A stretch of 64,000 nt of DNA from Guyanagaster necrorhizus (lineage: Eukaryota; Basidiomycota; Agaricomycetes; Agaricales; Physalacriaceae), in assembly GCF_019112545.1 (NCBI RefSeq), contig NW_025064880.1, positions 2,288,834-2,352,833 on the forward strand, written 5' to 3'. Shown piece after piece: positions 1-12,049 of the stretch (the stretch's first letter is position 1; each line of letters starts with the position of its first letter). The notes beneath the pieces are model-generated. The model saw only the letters and a list, made by a program, of their open reading frames with translations, had not been told where the DNA came from and searched no databases. A program made the translations under genes and the position numbers.

Positions 1-1647
1 TTGTGTATCTCTTAGATGGCAGAGTCAATAAACTTGTCCCTTACTATCTGTTTGAAGATAGGCCAGAACAGATAATGATAGTGTTGGTGGATGGAGGATC
101 AGAAGGTTGAGGTGATGAGAATCCACTATTGCTTTACTTTGCTTTCAAAGTACAAGGCCACAAAGGCCACTTTGTTCATATCTGAGCTGAGATAAGCAAT
201 ATACACTTCAAAGTATTGTTCACAATTGATGAGAAATCAGTTAATATCATCAGATGCTCTCTTGAAGGGTCTGGGAGCTCAGAGAAGATCAGGCTTGCAC
301 TGGAGCATAGCTGCATTCTGGAGCATCACTCCCATTAGGTTAGAATATTTGTTGAAGGGGGAGCACCTCTATTCTGTGGAAGGGCTGGAGAATGAATATA
401 GGGACTTGTCATTAGCAATTGGGCTTCCCTTGAGTTTGGCTTCTACTCACATGATATACTCATTTCAGATAGTGAACCCAAGTTGTACAGCTTTGGGATC
501 ATCTCCTGAGGCTGAGGTTTCATTGGCAGGAGGCTGAGCCCCAAGTAGTCAGCTTCCAGGGCTGGTTCATGGATTTCAGAATCTGACTGATCATAGTAGT
601 TTTTAAGGCTTGGACCAACCAGCCCAAGAGAAGGCTTCTTGGCTTGATACTATGGAGTGCAAAAGTCAGATGCTAGTGGTTCAAATTGAAGGTGCCATAT
701 ATATGGCACACTTTGGCAGTGCTGAAGGAGTGTTCAGCATTGGGATGATTTTATACTTGAAGGGCAGTAGTGCCTTCAGTTGGTCTTCTGGGTGAGTCCT
801 GTTATAAATATACATAGCTCAGTCAGTAGCTGCATATTGTAGAATGTGTCATTTCTCATCATCTTTCATGACTGAATACCTCCTACTGAGAGGGGTCATT
901 AGCCAACTGATCTTCTGCTGGAGGAATCCAGTCCCCTTCTGATAGATTCTTTCAAACTCCTCCTTTCTCATTCACTGAATTTCTTCCTTCAGCACTTTTT
1001 CATCTGTTTCTTCATATTATAACTGCTATGAGTTAATCCTGTCTGGGATATTCTTGCTGTCTTTATCCCCACTGTCCTCATCCCCACTGTCCTTATCCCT
1101 GCTGCTCACTTTGCTGGCTTCTAGGAAGTTGGTGGGCAGGTCATAGATGGATGGCTCAGATGCTCTGACCATTGCTGAGAAACTTGTTGTCAGTTTGAAT
1201 CCTGGTACTAGTACTACTAACTGTAGTGGGGGATCAGCAGTGAGAGCAAGAGAGTCCTTCTCTTCTTTCTGTTGCATGTATTCTCTCTCTCTTCACTCTT
1301 TTGCTATATCTGCAGAAGTCCCAGTAGAACTGCTTGTTAAAGAAGAGAGCAGCAATACATCTATGTAGGAATCATCAGAGGGCTCACTCAGAAACCCTGA
1401 CCTCTGGAGGAACTCAGATCCCATAATCTCCAATGATGGAGCTAGCATTGGAGAGGAGGAAGCTGTTGCTGGTGCTCTCCTCATAGGTGGGAAGAGGAGG
1501 TTTATAGTCATTATCATCAATGATTCCATAGATCTCATCAACATAGAAGACTTTGGTCTCCTCTCTTTTGGACTATGGGTTATCATCATTATCTGAGCCT
1601 CACTCTCAGGGTCCACTGTCTTCACTGTCTGAGCTGGCAGATGGTGG

Positions 1648-2198
1648 TGATGTGCTTGGTAACAGCTAAGTGACTAAGAGAAGTGAATGAGGAATGAACT
1701 CTCAAACACCAACACCTAACCACTCAATACACAATCACCAAATACAGTTGAGGTCGGTTGTTTTGAGTACAATAGAAGCACTCTTGCAGTCTTAAGTAAA
1801 ATCAAAGAAACAGTCAATAAAGACAGTTATTTAACTCTATCTTGCTTTTAAAGATGCAATACCCATGAGAGTAGTTTATAGCAATGTTTAAGTATAATTA
1901 GGACTTAGAATCAACACCAAATTGCGCTCCAAACCAACTTAGAATATTCCAAAACCCAAATACTAAGTCTATCAAGCACTTAGGCTTGACTAGCTGCACT
2001 CTTGGCTAGCTAGTGGTCCTCAAAACTGAAGAACTTGTATTCTGATGCTGAAACCCTTATAGATTGGAACCCAAATTAATCCAAAACCCAAAATATAGTT
2101 ATTATTCCAATCTAATCCTCTCTCTAAGTGACAAAGCAACTTAAATAAATCACTAAGTCAGAGCAGAACTCAAAACTGGACATGTAGCCTGCATATCA
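1648..2198. repeat. Element C: solo-LTR-like insertion in E1
   Basis: A block that interrupts the E1 gag alignment. It begins TGATGTGC and ends GCATATCA, imperfect inverted termini of LTR type. The right terminus (acatgta[gc]cctgcatatca) recurs with an abrupt end of homology at 4051 and, inverted, at 63911. Flanks are gtgg on both sides, a possible 4-base target duplication; a 5-base one does not match exactly. No coding potential seen. A MITE is an alternative. Confidence 0.45.
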
Positions 2199-3225
2199 GT
2201 GGGTCATCTCCCTTCTTATTGGTGTAGAAGATATCCCCTTCATTATTGGACTGTAGTCTATAGTGACTAAGTGGGACCATGCCCCATTCTGCAGCCTGTA
2301 GTTCTTGCTATTGTCATCTGTACTGTGTGTTGTAATACTCATTGTCAGCCTCTCACTCTCAACAATCTTGTGCTTCTTCTTCAAGGTGCTCTCACTCCCA
2401 ATGTTTCCACTTGTCATCTTGGCATCTCTCTTCCTCCAATCATCAGAAAATCCCATCATTGTTGAGGTCATACCCTTCAGCTTCAAACTCTCTCCTGGCA
2501 AGAGTGGTACTGAGCCTTTCATTAAGGCTGCTCAGGGTTGAGGAGAGAGGGCTGGAGGTCAGAGAAACAGAACTTTCTCAAGGAGTGACATACCTAGATT
2601 CTCTTCCTGAAGCTCTTCTAAGGTCCTCAATAGAGTCCCCAGCATGGTCTCTAATGCCAGGCTCATGGGAAGGAGTGGAAGAGTTGAGGGATGATGACTC
2701 CTCAAAGAAGTTGTCAGGGAGATCCTTGTCCTCATAGTTGGGGATTGACAGTAGGATCTAAGAGACTCATAGTGGGAACCATGAGTTTTGGAACCCATAG
2801 TTCTGATGCTGATCATCTCTACTAACTGTTCCAGAGGGTTCTGGTCAGGGTTCTTCTTCTTCCTCAGTGCACCTTTTATTCAGGCCACTATTCCCAGCTT
2901 CAGGTACAGCTCCAAACATGGGCTGGAAGAAAGTTCTGGCAGAGAGGGAGATATCATGAAAGGAGAAGTCTGGAGTGACATTTCATAGGATTAACTGTAT
3001 CTGTTGAAAGGCCTGGTAATGCCAGATTATTCAGGTGGTGATTGATTCTCTGCCATGGAAAAGAGTGATGATTGATAGTAGGCCTAGAAGCATTCCAATG
3101 ATGGAGGCTAATAGCTTAAAGAAAATTTCTGTGATATCAGGGGTAGAAATGGTTGCTAGAGGCATTCAGTTTCTTCTGCTTAACAGTTAGCATAAAGAAA
3201 GGGAAGCAAGAAGTCTCAAACTAAT

Positions 3226-3688
3226 TGTTAGATCCAGATGACATGTGATCACTAACACATGATAAACAGACACTGTATTGAGTTCATACAGTCATGTCTG
3301 AGTCTACTATTGTGTAGCAGAGTTATGTCTCAAGGTCAATATAAGTCGACTTGAGATTAAGTGGTAAGGATAAAGGATAGTTTGAGACTAGAGTATATGG
3401 CTTTATATATACTCCTTATATACCATTCATCTTGTATCACTACTTATTGTATGTGTCTGAGCTATAGTACTAATTATCCTGAGTGTCGTAGTTATCTACA
3501 AAAGAGTTCTTGTTTCATTGTCAGAGTGTCACTGTGCTTGAGGCAATGCCTCTGATAATGAGGTGGTGCTTGATTGATGTGACTAAGCATATCCCATAGT
3601 TCTTAAGTGCTTAGGTAGATGCTCTGACTAATCAAAGATAGGGGCTAGGGTGAGAAAATAAAAAAAAAAAAAAAGTAAAATCATAACA
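3226..3688 (-). repeat. LTR of E1
   Basis: Terminal TGTTA/TAACA ends and about 463 bases. It matches the E2 LTR (6791-6978 plus 16232-16502) over its whole length, which shows where the later Gypsy G1 split the E2 copy. A poly-A run at 3659-3674 lies inside. As the element is in minus orientation, this is its 5' LTR; the other LTR lies outside the window. Confidence 0.7.
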
Positions 3689-4051
3689 TTACTTAATACT
3701 CCACAACTGGCTATAGTATTATATCTCTAGCTGTCTTAAAATATACTTGTCTTAGTGGTATGTAGAATTGGCTCCAGTTGAGATACCATTCCTAAGTCCA
3801 ACTTGGACTTAGTATTTCCCAAGGTGTGGTGCAGAACTTTTCTAAGTTCAAATCTGACTTAGGATTTTTATTCTTAGGCCATGTTATTTTACAAAGTCTT
3901 TTTTGGACTCAGTATTTATGACTAGCATGACTATCAGCTTAGAGCCTCAGCCATAGTCCTCTACTGGCTAATAGTTCTCAGTTACTAGCATATTCTAGTG
4001 TGTTATGCAGAATTTGCAAATTATAGGGCTAGACATGTACCCTGCATATCA
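3689..4051. repeat. Element C fragment between E1 and E2
   Basis: Non-coding AT-rich stretch whose last 90 bases (about 3963-4051) match the reverse complement of the window end (63911-64000). It ends at the same gcatatca terminus as the copy at 2198. The E2 gag homology starts immediately after. It contains a perfect 21-base palindrome at 3792-3812. A likely history is E1 inserted into C, which had inserted into E2. Confidence 0.45.
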
Positions 4052-6790
4052 GCAGGCTCTCCATTTAAGTGCCTCAACTATTCTCCTGTCTTTTTTAATA
4101 TCATTCTGAATTCTGGTGAGTTTGGCCAGTTGCTTGAGTCCATTGAAGTACTTGGTCACTAGTTTATTACTTATCTTGTACTCCTTGATCCTACTCTTAT
4201 GCACTTCTTGTACCACAGGATCAATGAATTTGTCATTGAGCATCTGCTTAAAAACTGGCCAGAATGACAGTCAAGAATACTGCCTGATTGTAGAACAAAA
4301 ATTCAGAGATATAAGGATCCACTATGTCTTAGCTTTATTTTCAAGATATAATGATGCAAGGTGACTTTGTTCATATTGATTCCCAAGTAAGTGATATAGA
4401 CCTTGAAATATTATTCACAGTCTATCAGGAACCAGTTAATGTTGTTTGATGCACTCTTGAAGAGGTGGAGTTTTCAGAGTAGATCAGGCTTACACTGAAG
4501 TACAGTAGCATTCTCAGATAATACCTCCATTGGGTTAGGCTATTGGTTAAAGGGTGGGTGTCACTATTCAGTTAGTGGCCTGAGGAAAGGATAGAGAGAA
4601 TTGTTGTCTACAATGGGGCTTCCTTCAGGAGGTGCTTTCTTATAGATAATTACCCTGTTTCATATGGTAAATCCTAATCAAATGGCTTCTAGATCATCTT
4701 TCACAAGGTCTTTGCCAGTCCCACTTCTCTTGGCCTTGTCAGATAAAGGTTGTCCTCTAAAGAGTCAACTTTCTTCACTAATCTATAGATTGTGAAAACC
4801 AGTAGGCTAAGCAGTGGGCCAAAGTTGGCTATAGGCAAGCTGAGATACAGTTGATCAAACTGACAGTGTCAAGTACACATGCCAGATGCTGCCAGTTGAT
4901 CAAATAGATGGTGCTATATGAATAGCATATTTTGAAGTTACAGATGAGGTCTATAGCATGGGTTTGATCTTGTACTTTGACTTGTACAGTGGAAGGTTGC
5001 CAAGGAGGTCCTCAGGGTATGCTTTGTTATATATCTGGACAGCATATTTGGTTGCCACATACTGTAAAATATCTCATTGTTCATTATTATCTGCATACTT
5101 GTACTCTCTTTTTAGAGGTGATGCTAACCAGTTAGCATCCCTCCATAAAAATGTTGCTCCCTCTTGATACAGTTGTAAGTATTCTCTCTCCTATTTCTGT
5201 CACATTTCCCTCTGCAATATTTCTTCATCTGTATCTTCAGATATATATTGTCAGGTCCTCCACTTAGAAGGAAGGTTCCATTCCTCACTGTCCTCACTGT
5301 CCTTGACCTTGCTGTCCTCAGTGGGGAAGAGGATGAATAGGTCAGAGATGACTAGAGCATCAGGCCTGATAGTCTTTGGAGAGCTGATCATTGTTCTATA
5401 TGCTAAGGCCAGTGACAGAAGGCCTATCCTGAGGAAAAGACTGCTCTGGAGATCAGCTAGTGCTGACTCCTTGGTCTTCTTGGTGGCTGCCATGCATTCA
5501 TTGCTCCTCCAGCTCTCAGTGATAGATACAGAAGTTTCAATAGAAACAGGGATTGAGAAAGAGCACTGCAACTCTTCCTCTAAGAAATCTCCAGAGTCCT
5601 CAATCAGAGACATGGACATTGAGAGGGACTCAAAGCCCATAGACATCAAGTATAGATTTAGTGTGATCAGAGATTGTCTCAGTATCTGTGATGCTGGAAG
5701 TTCCAGTGGGAGAGGGATGAGTTTCCCTTCTGATGGCCTCACTGAGGGAGATGGCTTCTGCAGACTCAGCCTAAAGGTCAGGTTCTGTTCTTGCAGAGGT
5801 ATTAGACTCTCTAAAAGGGGAGTCCATGGTTTTGGTTCAGAGGCTATACTAGGTGAAAGAACCAGATCTCTAAGTGGCCACCTCCAACTTGTGCTGATGG
5901 CATTAGAACTGGCAGTTGTACTAGGCCTCCTCATACTCATTTTGAGCCTAGGCTATTACATGCTCAGTAGTGGCTCAGGCCTGCTCTTCTTCTTCTTGTC
6001 AGGCCCACTCTGCAAGAGTGGCTTGCAACCAGTATTCAGATCACTCAACATCTCATCAAGTGAGAATGTCAGGCCCTTAGATGTATAAGTCACTGAGGAT
6101 TGAGGGGAGAGAGCTGAGAGTCTGAAGAATAGAACTGTCTCATAGTATTGCATAGAGTGATACATGTTTGGAGTTGGGAGATGCATCCTGGAGAGTCATA
6201 GCCATCTGAGAGACATCAAGAGAGTCCCTGGTATAGTCTCCAATGCTATACTCAGATGGGATGGCTCATCATCAAAGAAGTTCTCTGGAAGATCCTGATC
6301 TTTTCAGTTTAGGACTGGAGAGAACTCTAGTGAGTCCCACAGGTTTCTGAAGCCTGTGAGTCAAGGGTTGCAATTTCCATTGCCTGGCTGGTTGGATCTA
6401 GAGGGATACCAGTGTCTTTTCTCTTCTTTTAGAGTGCTCCTCAAATGCATTCTGCTATGCTCAGCCTCAGGTATGAGTCCAATCAGAGGCTGAAAGGAGA
6501 CTCAGGCAGAGAGAGAGATGTCATAGAAGAGAAGGTCAGAGGTGACATTGCATAAAATTTGCTGCATCTGCTGGAAGGCTTGATAGTGCCTGACTATCTA
6601 AGCTGTTATTGATTGTCATCCATAGCAAAGTTATATGATTGCCAGTAAACCTAGAAGCATTCTGATGATGGCCACTAATAGTTTGAGAAAATTATCTGTT
6701 AGATCAAGGGTTGTAGTAGCTGATAGTGGCATTCAGTTTTCTTCATGCTTATTGTGCATAAGGAAAGAGAAGCATAAGCTTCAAGCTAAT
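4052..6790 (-). mobile_element. E2: degenerate gag region of a Gypsy-type element
   Basis: Minus-strand gag remnant. The frame at 4049-4243 (MLNDKFIDPVVQEVHKSRIK...) is clearly related to the E3 gag around 57030-57200 (MLHDKFINLVVQEVYKQKIK...), which fixes family and direction. The rest is broken frames; the 229-residue minus frame at 5251-5940 is Ser/Pro/Leu rich and probably the variable N-terminal part of gag. CpG is almost absent. The protease-pol part is missing: homology ends at the element C junction at 4051/4052. Confidence 0.65.
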
Positions 6791-6978
6791 TGTTAAGCCT
6801 AAGCAATACATGGCCTAAACACATGATAAACAGGCACTGTATCATCTTTATACAGTCATGCCTGAGTTCACTATATGTGTTTATGTAGTGGTGTATCTCA
6901 AGACCAATACAAGTTAGCTTGGGATAAAATGGTAGAAGATAAACTTTAGCTCAAAGCTGGAGTTATACAGTGAGAGCT
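6791..6978 (-). repeat. E2 LTR, first part (split by Gypsy G1)
   Basis: Begins TGTTAAG and matches the start of the E1 LTR. The match stops at the TG of G1 and resumes at 16232 after the second copy of the gagct target duplication. The two parts add to about 459 bases, like the 463-base E1 LTR. Confidence 0.75.
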
Positions 6979-7474
6979 TGTTAGAAATGTGCCAATTGAG
7001 TGGGTCTGAGTGCACACATAGAGACCAGTGGAGTGTGTGAGTGTCAATGAAGCTATTGGCAATGTCACCCTTAAGTCAAGGCCCAGGAATTTGGATGGAC
7101 AGAATGGAGTTCTGTCAGAGAAGTAAGGAGAATCCTTTAGAGTGGAATCTGACAGACAAGTTAGTGAAGAGCTGAAGTGAGTACAAAGTGTAGATGGCTA
7201 TCCAAGTTGATATTCAAACTGAGTAGTTACAATAGTTATACATGACTTTATATACTAATGGTAGCTAATTCCAAGTTGGATTCTGTTGGGTTCTGCTGTC
7301 AATATTCACTACTGAGTTCAGGGTCTAGATATTACAATGTGAAATATGGATGTGAAATAATAATGGTGAGAATGAAATTCTTAGATACTGGAAAGCAGTG
7401 GAATCCAGTGGGTTTTGGTGATTGAGTTTGTAGTTGGATGAGATGACACAGAGGCCAGCAGCATGCACATAACA
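6979..7474 (-). repeat. G1 LTR (3' LTR on the minus strand)
   Basis: Pairs with 15731-16226. The two differ almost only by transitions, for example aatgtgcc versus aacatgcc, where the two copies look like opposite-strand products of one ancestral CG. Confidence 0.9.
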
Positions 7475-7599
7475 GTATCCCCCTGTTAGCATTCTTGCCC
7501 TCAAGAGTGCAGATTCCAATGGCCAGTGGGGCCACATAGAAGATTGTTGGTGACCATGGGAGTTTTGCAACTTGATCTGATACTGCCACCATTGTCTAC

Positions 7600-8030
7600 T
7601 TGAAACTATGTCATTGCTTATGCACTCCTGAGCCTTCAGTGAGGGAACCCACCCCTGATGGCTCTGAAGAGGCCAAAGAATTATTTCATCTGGAACAGCA
7701 AACCATAGAGAAAGAATATGCAGAGGCCATAGAGGGCCATTTGAAAGGGCAACAGGAGCAGGAGTGGGAGAAAAAGGTTCAGGCAGACTGTGTGGCCTAG
7801 AAGGTATGAAAAAGAGAGTAGAAGAAGGAGTTGGAGAGGAAGAGAGAGGAGGTTCAGCAGGCTATAGAGAAGTGGGTGAAAGAGGCAGAGGAGGCTGCTC
7901 AAAAGGAGGCTATAGAGAAGGAGGCTGCAGAGGCTGCAGTGGCATTAGAGGTGCCACAGACAGAGTTGATGATGGAGAGTGGGCTGCAGATGACCCCCAC
8001 AGAGGCCATCAATTTCTGGCTGCATTAAGT
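7600..8030 (+). pseudogene. Antisense Glu/Lys/Ala-rich coiled-coil frame inside G1, broken
   Basis: Two overlapping plus-strand frames (7600-7800 and 7831-8028) encode a continuous heptad-like, highly charged sequence (EKEYAEAIEGHLKG, then KREEVQQAIEKWVKEAEEAAQKE). A stop at 7798 and a frame change separate them. Long coiled-coil segments are seen, no other domain. The frame is antisense to G1 pol and lies next to its 3' LTR. It is probably the end of the same extra gene as the frames at 10024-10661, but the middle (8040-9850) is too decayed to connect. Confidence 0.4.
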
Positions 8031-10023
8031 TCTGATAGCATTGACATGCCCTCTCTATGTTCAGGCATGTAAAATTGCAAAAATTGCAAATACATGGACT
8101 GCATTCCAGTCTAGTAAGCATGTAACAGAAAATAGGACTAGAGTGCACAGAAACCTAGCTATTATAATGCTAAACTGAAGTAACAATAAGCAGAGTGCAT
8201 GGTCTAGTAACAGACTAATACCAGAGGGGTTAGACTGCATGTGAGGTCCCAGCACTTGGCCCTAAATGCACCAATACTATTATGAAAGAATATGCTAAAA
8301 ATAAAAAGACTATGATCAAAATATGATCAGCAATTCTGATCACATTGATTAAAGATGCACAGATATTGATACACTGATGGGACATGCTTTAGAACAGAAA
8401 ACTGAGAACCAAAGAAAGATATCTGAGTAAATGGGTATTGAACAGAGAAATAGAATGATAATAACAAAGTAATAAGTAGAGAAATATTACCTCAGGAATG
8501 AATAGTGTGCATACTGCCCTGAGCCTTGTGTGCATACATATAGTGCCTTAATGCACATAACACAGCAAGGGACTCCACATCATACCGAGAAATGGCACCT
8601 TTGGTGAGTCAGATAGAATGACTGATTGGATATAGAGAAGCAGAATATAGCCATTGTGGCTGGCTCCTGGCATGAGAAATAACTCTGGGGGTCTGAGACA
8701 GTTTACTGCTGTCAGAGATGTCACTGGGGAAATAAGAAAGCAAGCAGACCTGGTGAGGCCAGCTAGCTGATGTCAGCTAGCAAAAGAACAGTGGGCACAG
8801 TCATCCCCCAAAAGAGAATAAGCATGGTGACTGTGATATGTGTGTGAATAATACCTGCAGAATCCAGCATAGAGTCCCACACTTTGAAGATATCATAGTA
8901 GGATTGTATTAGTAAGTACCACAGTAGAGTATTTAAATACAGTATTGTATGAGTAGAGCACAAGTTTTTTGACCCCCACAGTTGCAGTGTATTGGGCACA
9001 GAAAGCCTTGCACCCTAGCTTTGGATTTGTGTTTGTAACTTCAGATGAGAGAATAAACTTATTATTAAATACTCTTAAGAGAGCTGTGAGAACTAAGTGA
9101 GGCATCAAACCTTGTGAAGGACTTAAGCCCAGTTTGATAAGAGGTTTTAGATTGTGCTCTAATCTGAGAATAAGAGAGTGGTGTCTGAAGAGCATCATCT
9201 TGAGTTTTTGAGGTATTTGTGACATGTGGCACTACAGGTGGTAGAGGTTCAAACCTTTTGGTCTGTCAGATGGGGTTTTATTGTGTTTGTGTCTCTGGAT
9301 CATATAGGTTTGAATCCTGTGGGTCTATGATTGGTTTAGAAACTTGTGAACAGAGATCTGTGCTTTTGGTCACTTGTGGACATGTTTGTGATTGGTTTTT
9401 GCTTAGAGCATGAAGCCTTGAGTTGTGTATTATGTGTGTTAGGGATTTGAGTTGATCTGAGCTGTGCTTGGAACCATTTGAGAGTTTTGAAGGAGTGTTT
9501 CAATATATTGTATCAAGTTGTAGTACTCTTTGTCTTGAGGCCCAGCAACACCAGTTGCCACCTCTTGTTTTAATAAAATGAAAAGCTTTGAGACTTAGAA
9601 AGATCTTAGACTGTTGTAAGCATGCTATTGCCATTTGCACACTGTGATCTCATTGAAGAAGACAATTATATTTGTTGATTACTACTTTTATCACATTATA
9701 ATCCCTCTATAAACTAAGAGTTTTGTGTGTGTGTTGGTGTGAGTGTGGTCAGTGGATAATGCTCTGCTGTATCCATTTTCATCTTGCATGCACTTAAATC
9801 CTCTTCAGCATGCTTCAGGCCTGGGTCTAGGCTTTGTTTCAAAAGGGTGACTGATTATATGTTATCAGAATCTGAGAGTGGGGTGGATCAGGAGACTAAG
9901 GGGGATGATGAGTTGGAGGAGTCTGAAGGAACCCTGGAGAAGAGAAGGAGAGTGTGAGAGGATAAGAGGAGAGCAGTAGTTCTGGCAGAAAGGGGCTCAA
10001 AATAGAAGTTCAAGTCTTAGAGT

Positions 10024-10661
10024 GTGATGGGTAATAGTGAGGTGGAGATGGAGGCTAGCCTCAAGAAGAGGGCAAAGTTGGATGTTGCAGGGCCAGTGGA
10101 GAGCAAGAAGCAATTGAGTGGGAAAAGTAAGTGTCTTATTATTTCTGGTTGGCTTGACTTAATTCTGTTTTCAGAGAGTTGCATGTGCTGCTGTCAAGAT
10201 GGCACACCCTGTTATGCATGCCCAGTAGCCATAGGCAGACTTGTGCTTAATGCAAGGTTAAGAAGACTGCCTGTTCATTCAACAGGGGCATCACTGCAAG
10301 TGAGGTGATCAGCAGCATGGAGGTCTCTGCCAGTCTCTATCAACTTTTGAAGTTAATATGCAAGTTGATGTGTCATGTGGACGAGTTAGCAGATGAGGTA
10401 GCAGATGTCTGTGGTACCATAGCAGACCTCCAGGATGATTATAGGTTAGACAATATATCATCTCCCTTGAAGTTATTTTCAGAGTCCAAATTGGAGGCCT
10501 GGCAGAAGACTCATCTGATTTTCAAGGATGAGAAGGATCAGGAGATGGAAGATCTTCAGGAGGCAATGCTGAAGAGGCTGGATGAGGATGTGGAGGAATT
10601 AAAGAAATGGGAGGAGAGTTTGAGTTCTGATGCAGGCCCATCAGGTTCTGCTTCTCTGTAA
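10024..10661 (+). pseudogene. Antisense ORF in G1: Cys cluster plus acidic coiled coil, degenerate
   Basis: Plus-strand frames opposite to G1 pol. An acidic/basic N-terminal segment (10024 to about 10125) is followed by a plausible GT-AG intron (gtaagtg... to ...ttttcag, about 10127-10173). A cysteine cluster (CMCCCQDGTPCYACPV) comes next, then an acidic helical tail (10305-10661) ending in a TAA. The spacing CxxC...PCxxC suggests a small zinc-binding module, as in fungal transposon-associated ORFs with a C-x2-C-x5-C core. Cys residues that would complete the site appear lost. Function unknown. It may be a gene of the retroelement itself or a captured or older element. Confidence 0.45.
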
Positions 10662-11900
10662 AGATTTATATGAAATGTATATAGAAAGATGTCAAATGTT
10701 GGTAGTGAAAGCCTCAGCATGAAGGAGTGGGAATCAGGTTGAGCTATAATTTTAAAGAGACCAAGGTATTTCTCTGAGAATTTTCTGATCAGATGGATAG
10801 TTTTGATATGTTTGGAACTGAGGTAGACCTTGTCACCCACTGTGAATGAGAGTGCCAGAATCCAATACTTGTCTGCTTGCATTTTGTAGTGAACCTGAGC
10901 CTTAGAGATTTCATCTTTTAATACTTGATGGAGTTTGTCAAGGTCAACTGCAAAGTCTCAGACCCAAGTGGAGGTGATGTCCCTTTCAGGATGAACAGTG
11001 ATGTTAGAGTGGTAACCCTTATTGGTGAAGAATGGGGAAATCCCAGTGGACATGTTAGAGATATTGTTGTAGGCAAACTCAGCAATGAGTAAGAGAGTGT
11101 CTCAGTTGTCCTGCTAGTAGGAGCAGTAGATGTGGATATACTGTTCCAGAGTTTGGTTTGCCCATTTGGTTTGTCCATCAGCCTCTGGATGATATCCCAA
11201 AGTAAGATGGAGTTTCATGTTAAGGGCAGTGGCTAGGATGCAAGTGAACTGGAAGATGAATTCAGAGCCATGATCAGACATGATATGACTGGATACCTCA
11301 TATTTGGAGAAGACCTGGATAAGGAAAAGTTGGACAAGCTCTGCAGAGTTAATAGTGTTGTGAGTGGAGATGAAGATGGCTTGCTTGCTAGCTCAGTCCA
11401 TGACTACTAAGATGGCAGTGAATCCATTGGAGTCTGATAGTTGCTCAATGAAATCTATGGAAATAGAATCCCATGGCTGTTCAGGAACCAGTAGAGGTTT
11501 GAGTAACCTATAGGAGCAGTGTCTAGGTGTCTTATTGCACTCACAAACTGTGCAGGACTTGACATAGTGTTAAACATATTCATGCATCTTTGGCCAGGTG
11601 TAGTTCCACCAGACTAGTTCTAATGTCTGATTTTGACTAAAGTGATCTGCCAAGATATAGTCATGATTGTTCTGTAATATATGGAGATGGAGATCATTGG
11701 AGTCTGGGACATAGATCCACTCTTCAAAGTGAAGGATGTTGGATTCATCAATGGACCACTGAAAGAAAGAGGATTCAGAAGTGGCCTTAGCCTGGCAGAG
11801 GCCATTAGAGGACACAGTATCAGAGAATTATGCTTGTTTGATATCAGTGTGGAGTTTGTTGATATTCATAATGGCACTAGCCCATAGGGTGGGGCCTTCA
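10640..11900 (-). pseudogene. G1 integrase, degenerate
   Basis: On the minus strand an HHCC-type N-terminal region is read (IYVPDSNDLHLHILQNNHD, then ADHFSQNQTLELVWWNYTWP at about 11815-11590). The core follows (WDSISIDFIEQL, IMSDHGSEFIFQF, YHPEADGQTKWANQTLEQYI), giving the D, D(35)E pattern with visible Asp residues. The C-terminal SH3-like part (GDKVYLSSKHIKT) follows. Several in-frame stops. No chromodomain is visible before homology ends near 10640. Confidence 0.85.
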
Positions 11901-12049
11901 AGATAGATTGCACAGAGTGAAGCAGAAAGTTATTCTTGGGTGAACATAGGTCAGAAATTGTGGGAGTTAATTTGGGCATATTGGCTATCCCCTTTTTTAG
12001 GATAGACATTCTATCATCTAGTGAGCACATCTGATTTCCCACCAAGTTT

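Larger units (their letters stand above)
1..3688 (-). mobile_element. E1: partial Gypsy-type LTR retrotransposon (gag end and 5' LTR), degenerate, cut by window start
   Basis: Decayed minus-strand LTR element running off the left edge. Its LTR is at 3226-3688 (TGTTAG...ATAACA). The region 1-3225 aligns by eye with the E2 gag region (4052-6790) and contains only short broken frames. Blocks such as 648-860 match 4868-5100. The LTR shares many blocks with the E2 LTR and with the reverse complement of the E3 LTR (ataaactttagctcaaagct, gactaagc, aaatcataaca), so E1, E2 and E3 are one family. CpG is nearly absent. A 551-base LTR-like insertion (1648-2198) interrupts it. No intact protein can be read. 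The forward frames here (226-537, 610-795, 2342-2737) have no recognisable content. Confidence 0.75.

Noticed and set aside
5303..6088. 261-residue plus-strand frame in E2
   Set aside because: Opposite to the gag direction, overlapped by a 229-residue minus frame, no domain. Long frames on both strands arise here because CpG loss and composition bias leave few stops in some phases.
9225..9330. Sequences resembling a tRNA B box (ggttcaaacc; ggtttgaatcc)
   Set aside because: No cloverleaf arms or A box at the right distance; they lie in the non-pol part of G1.
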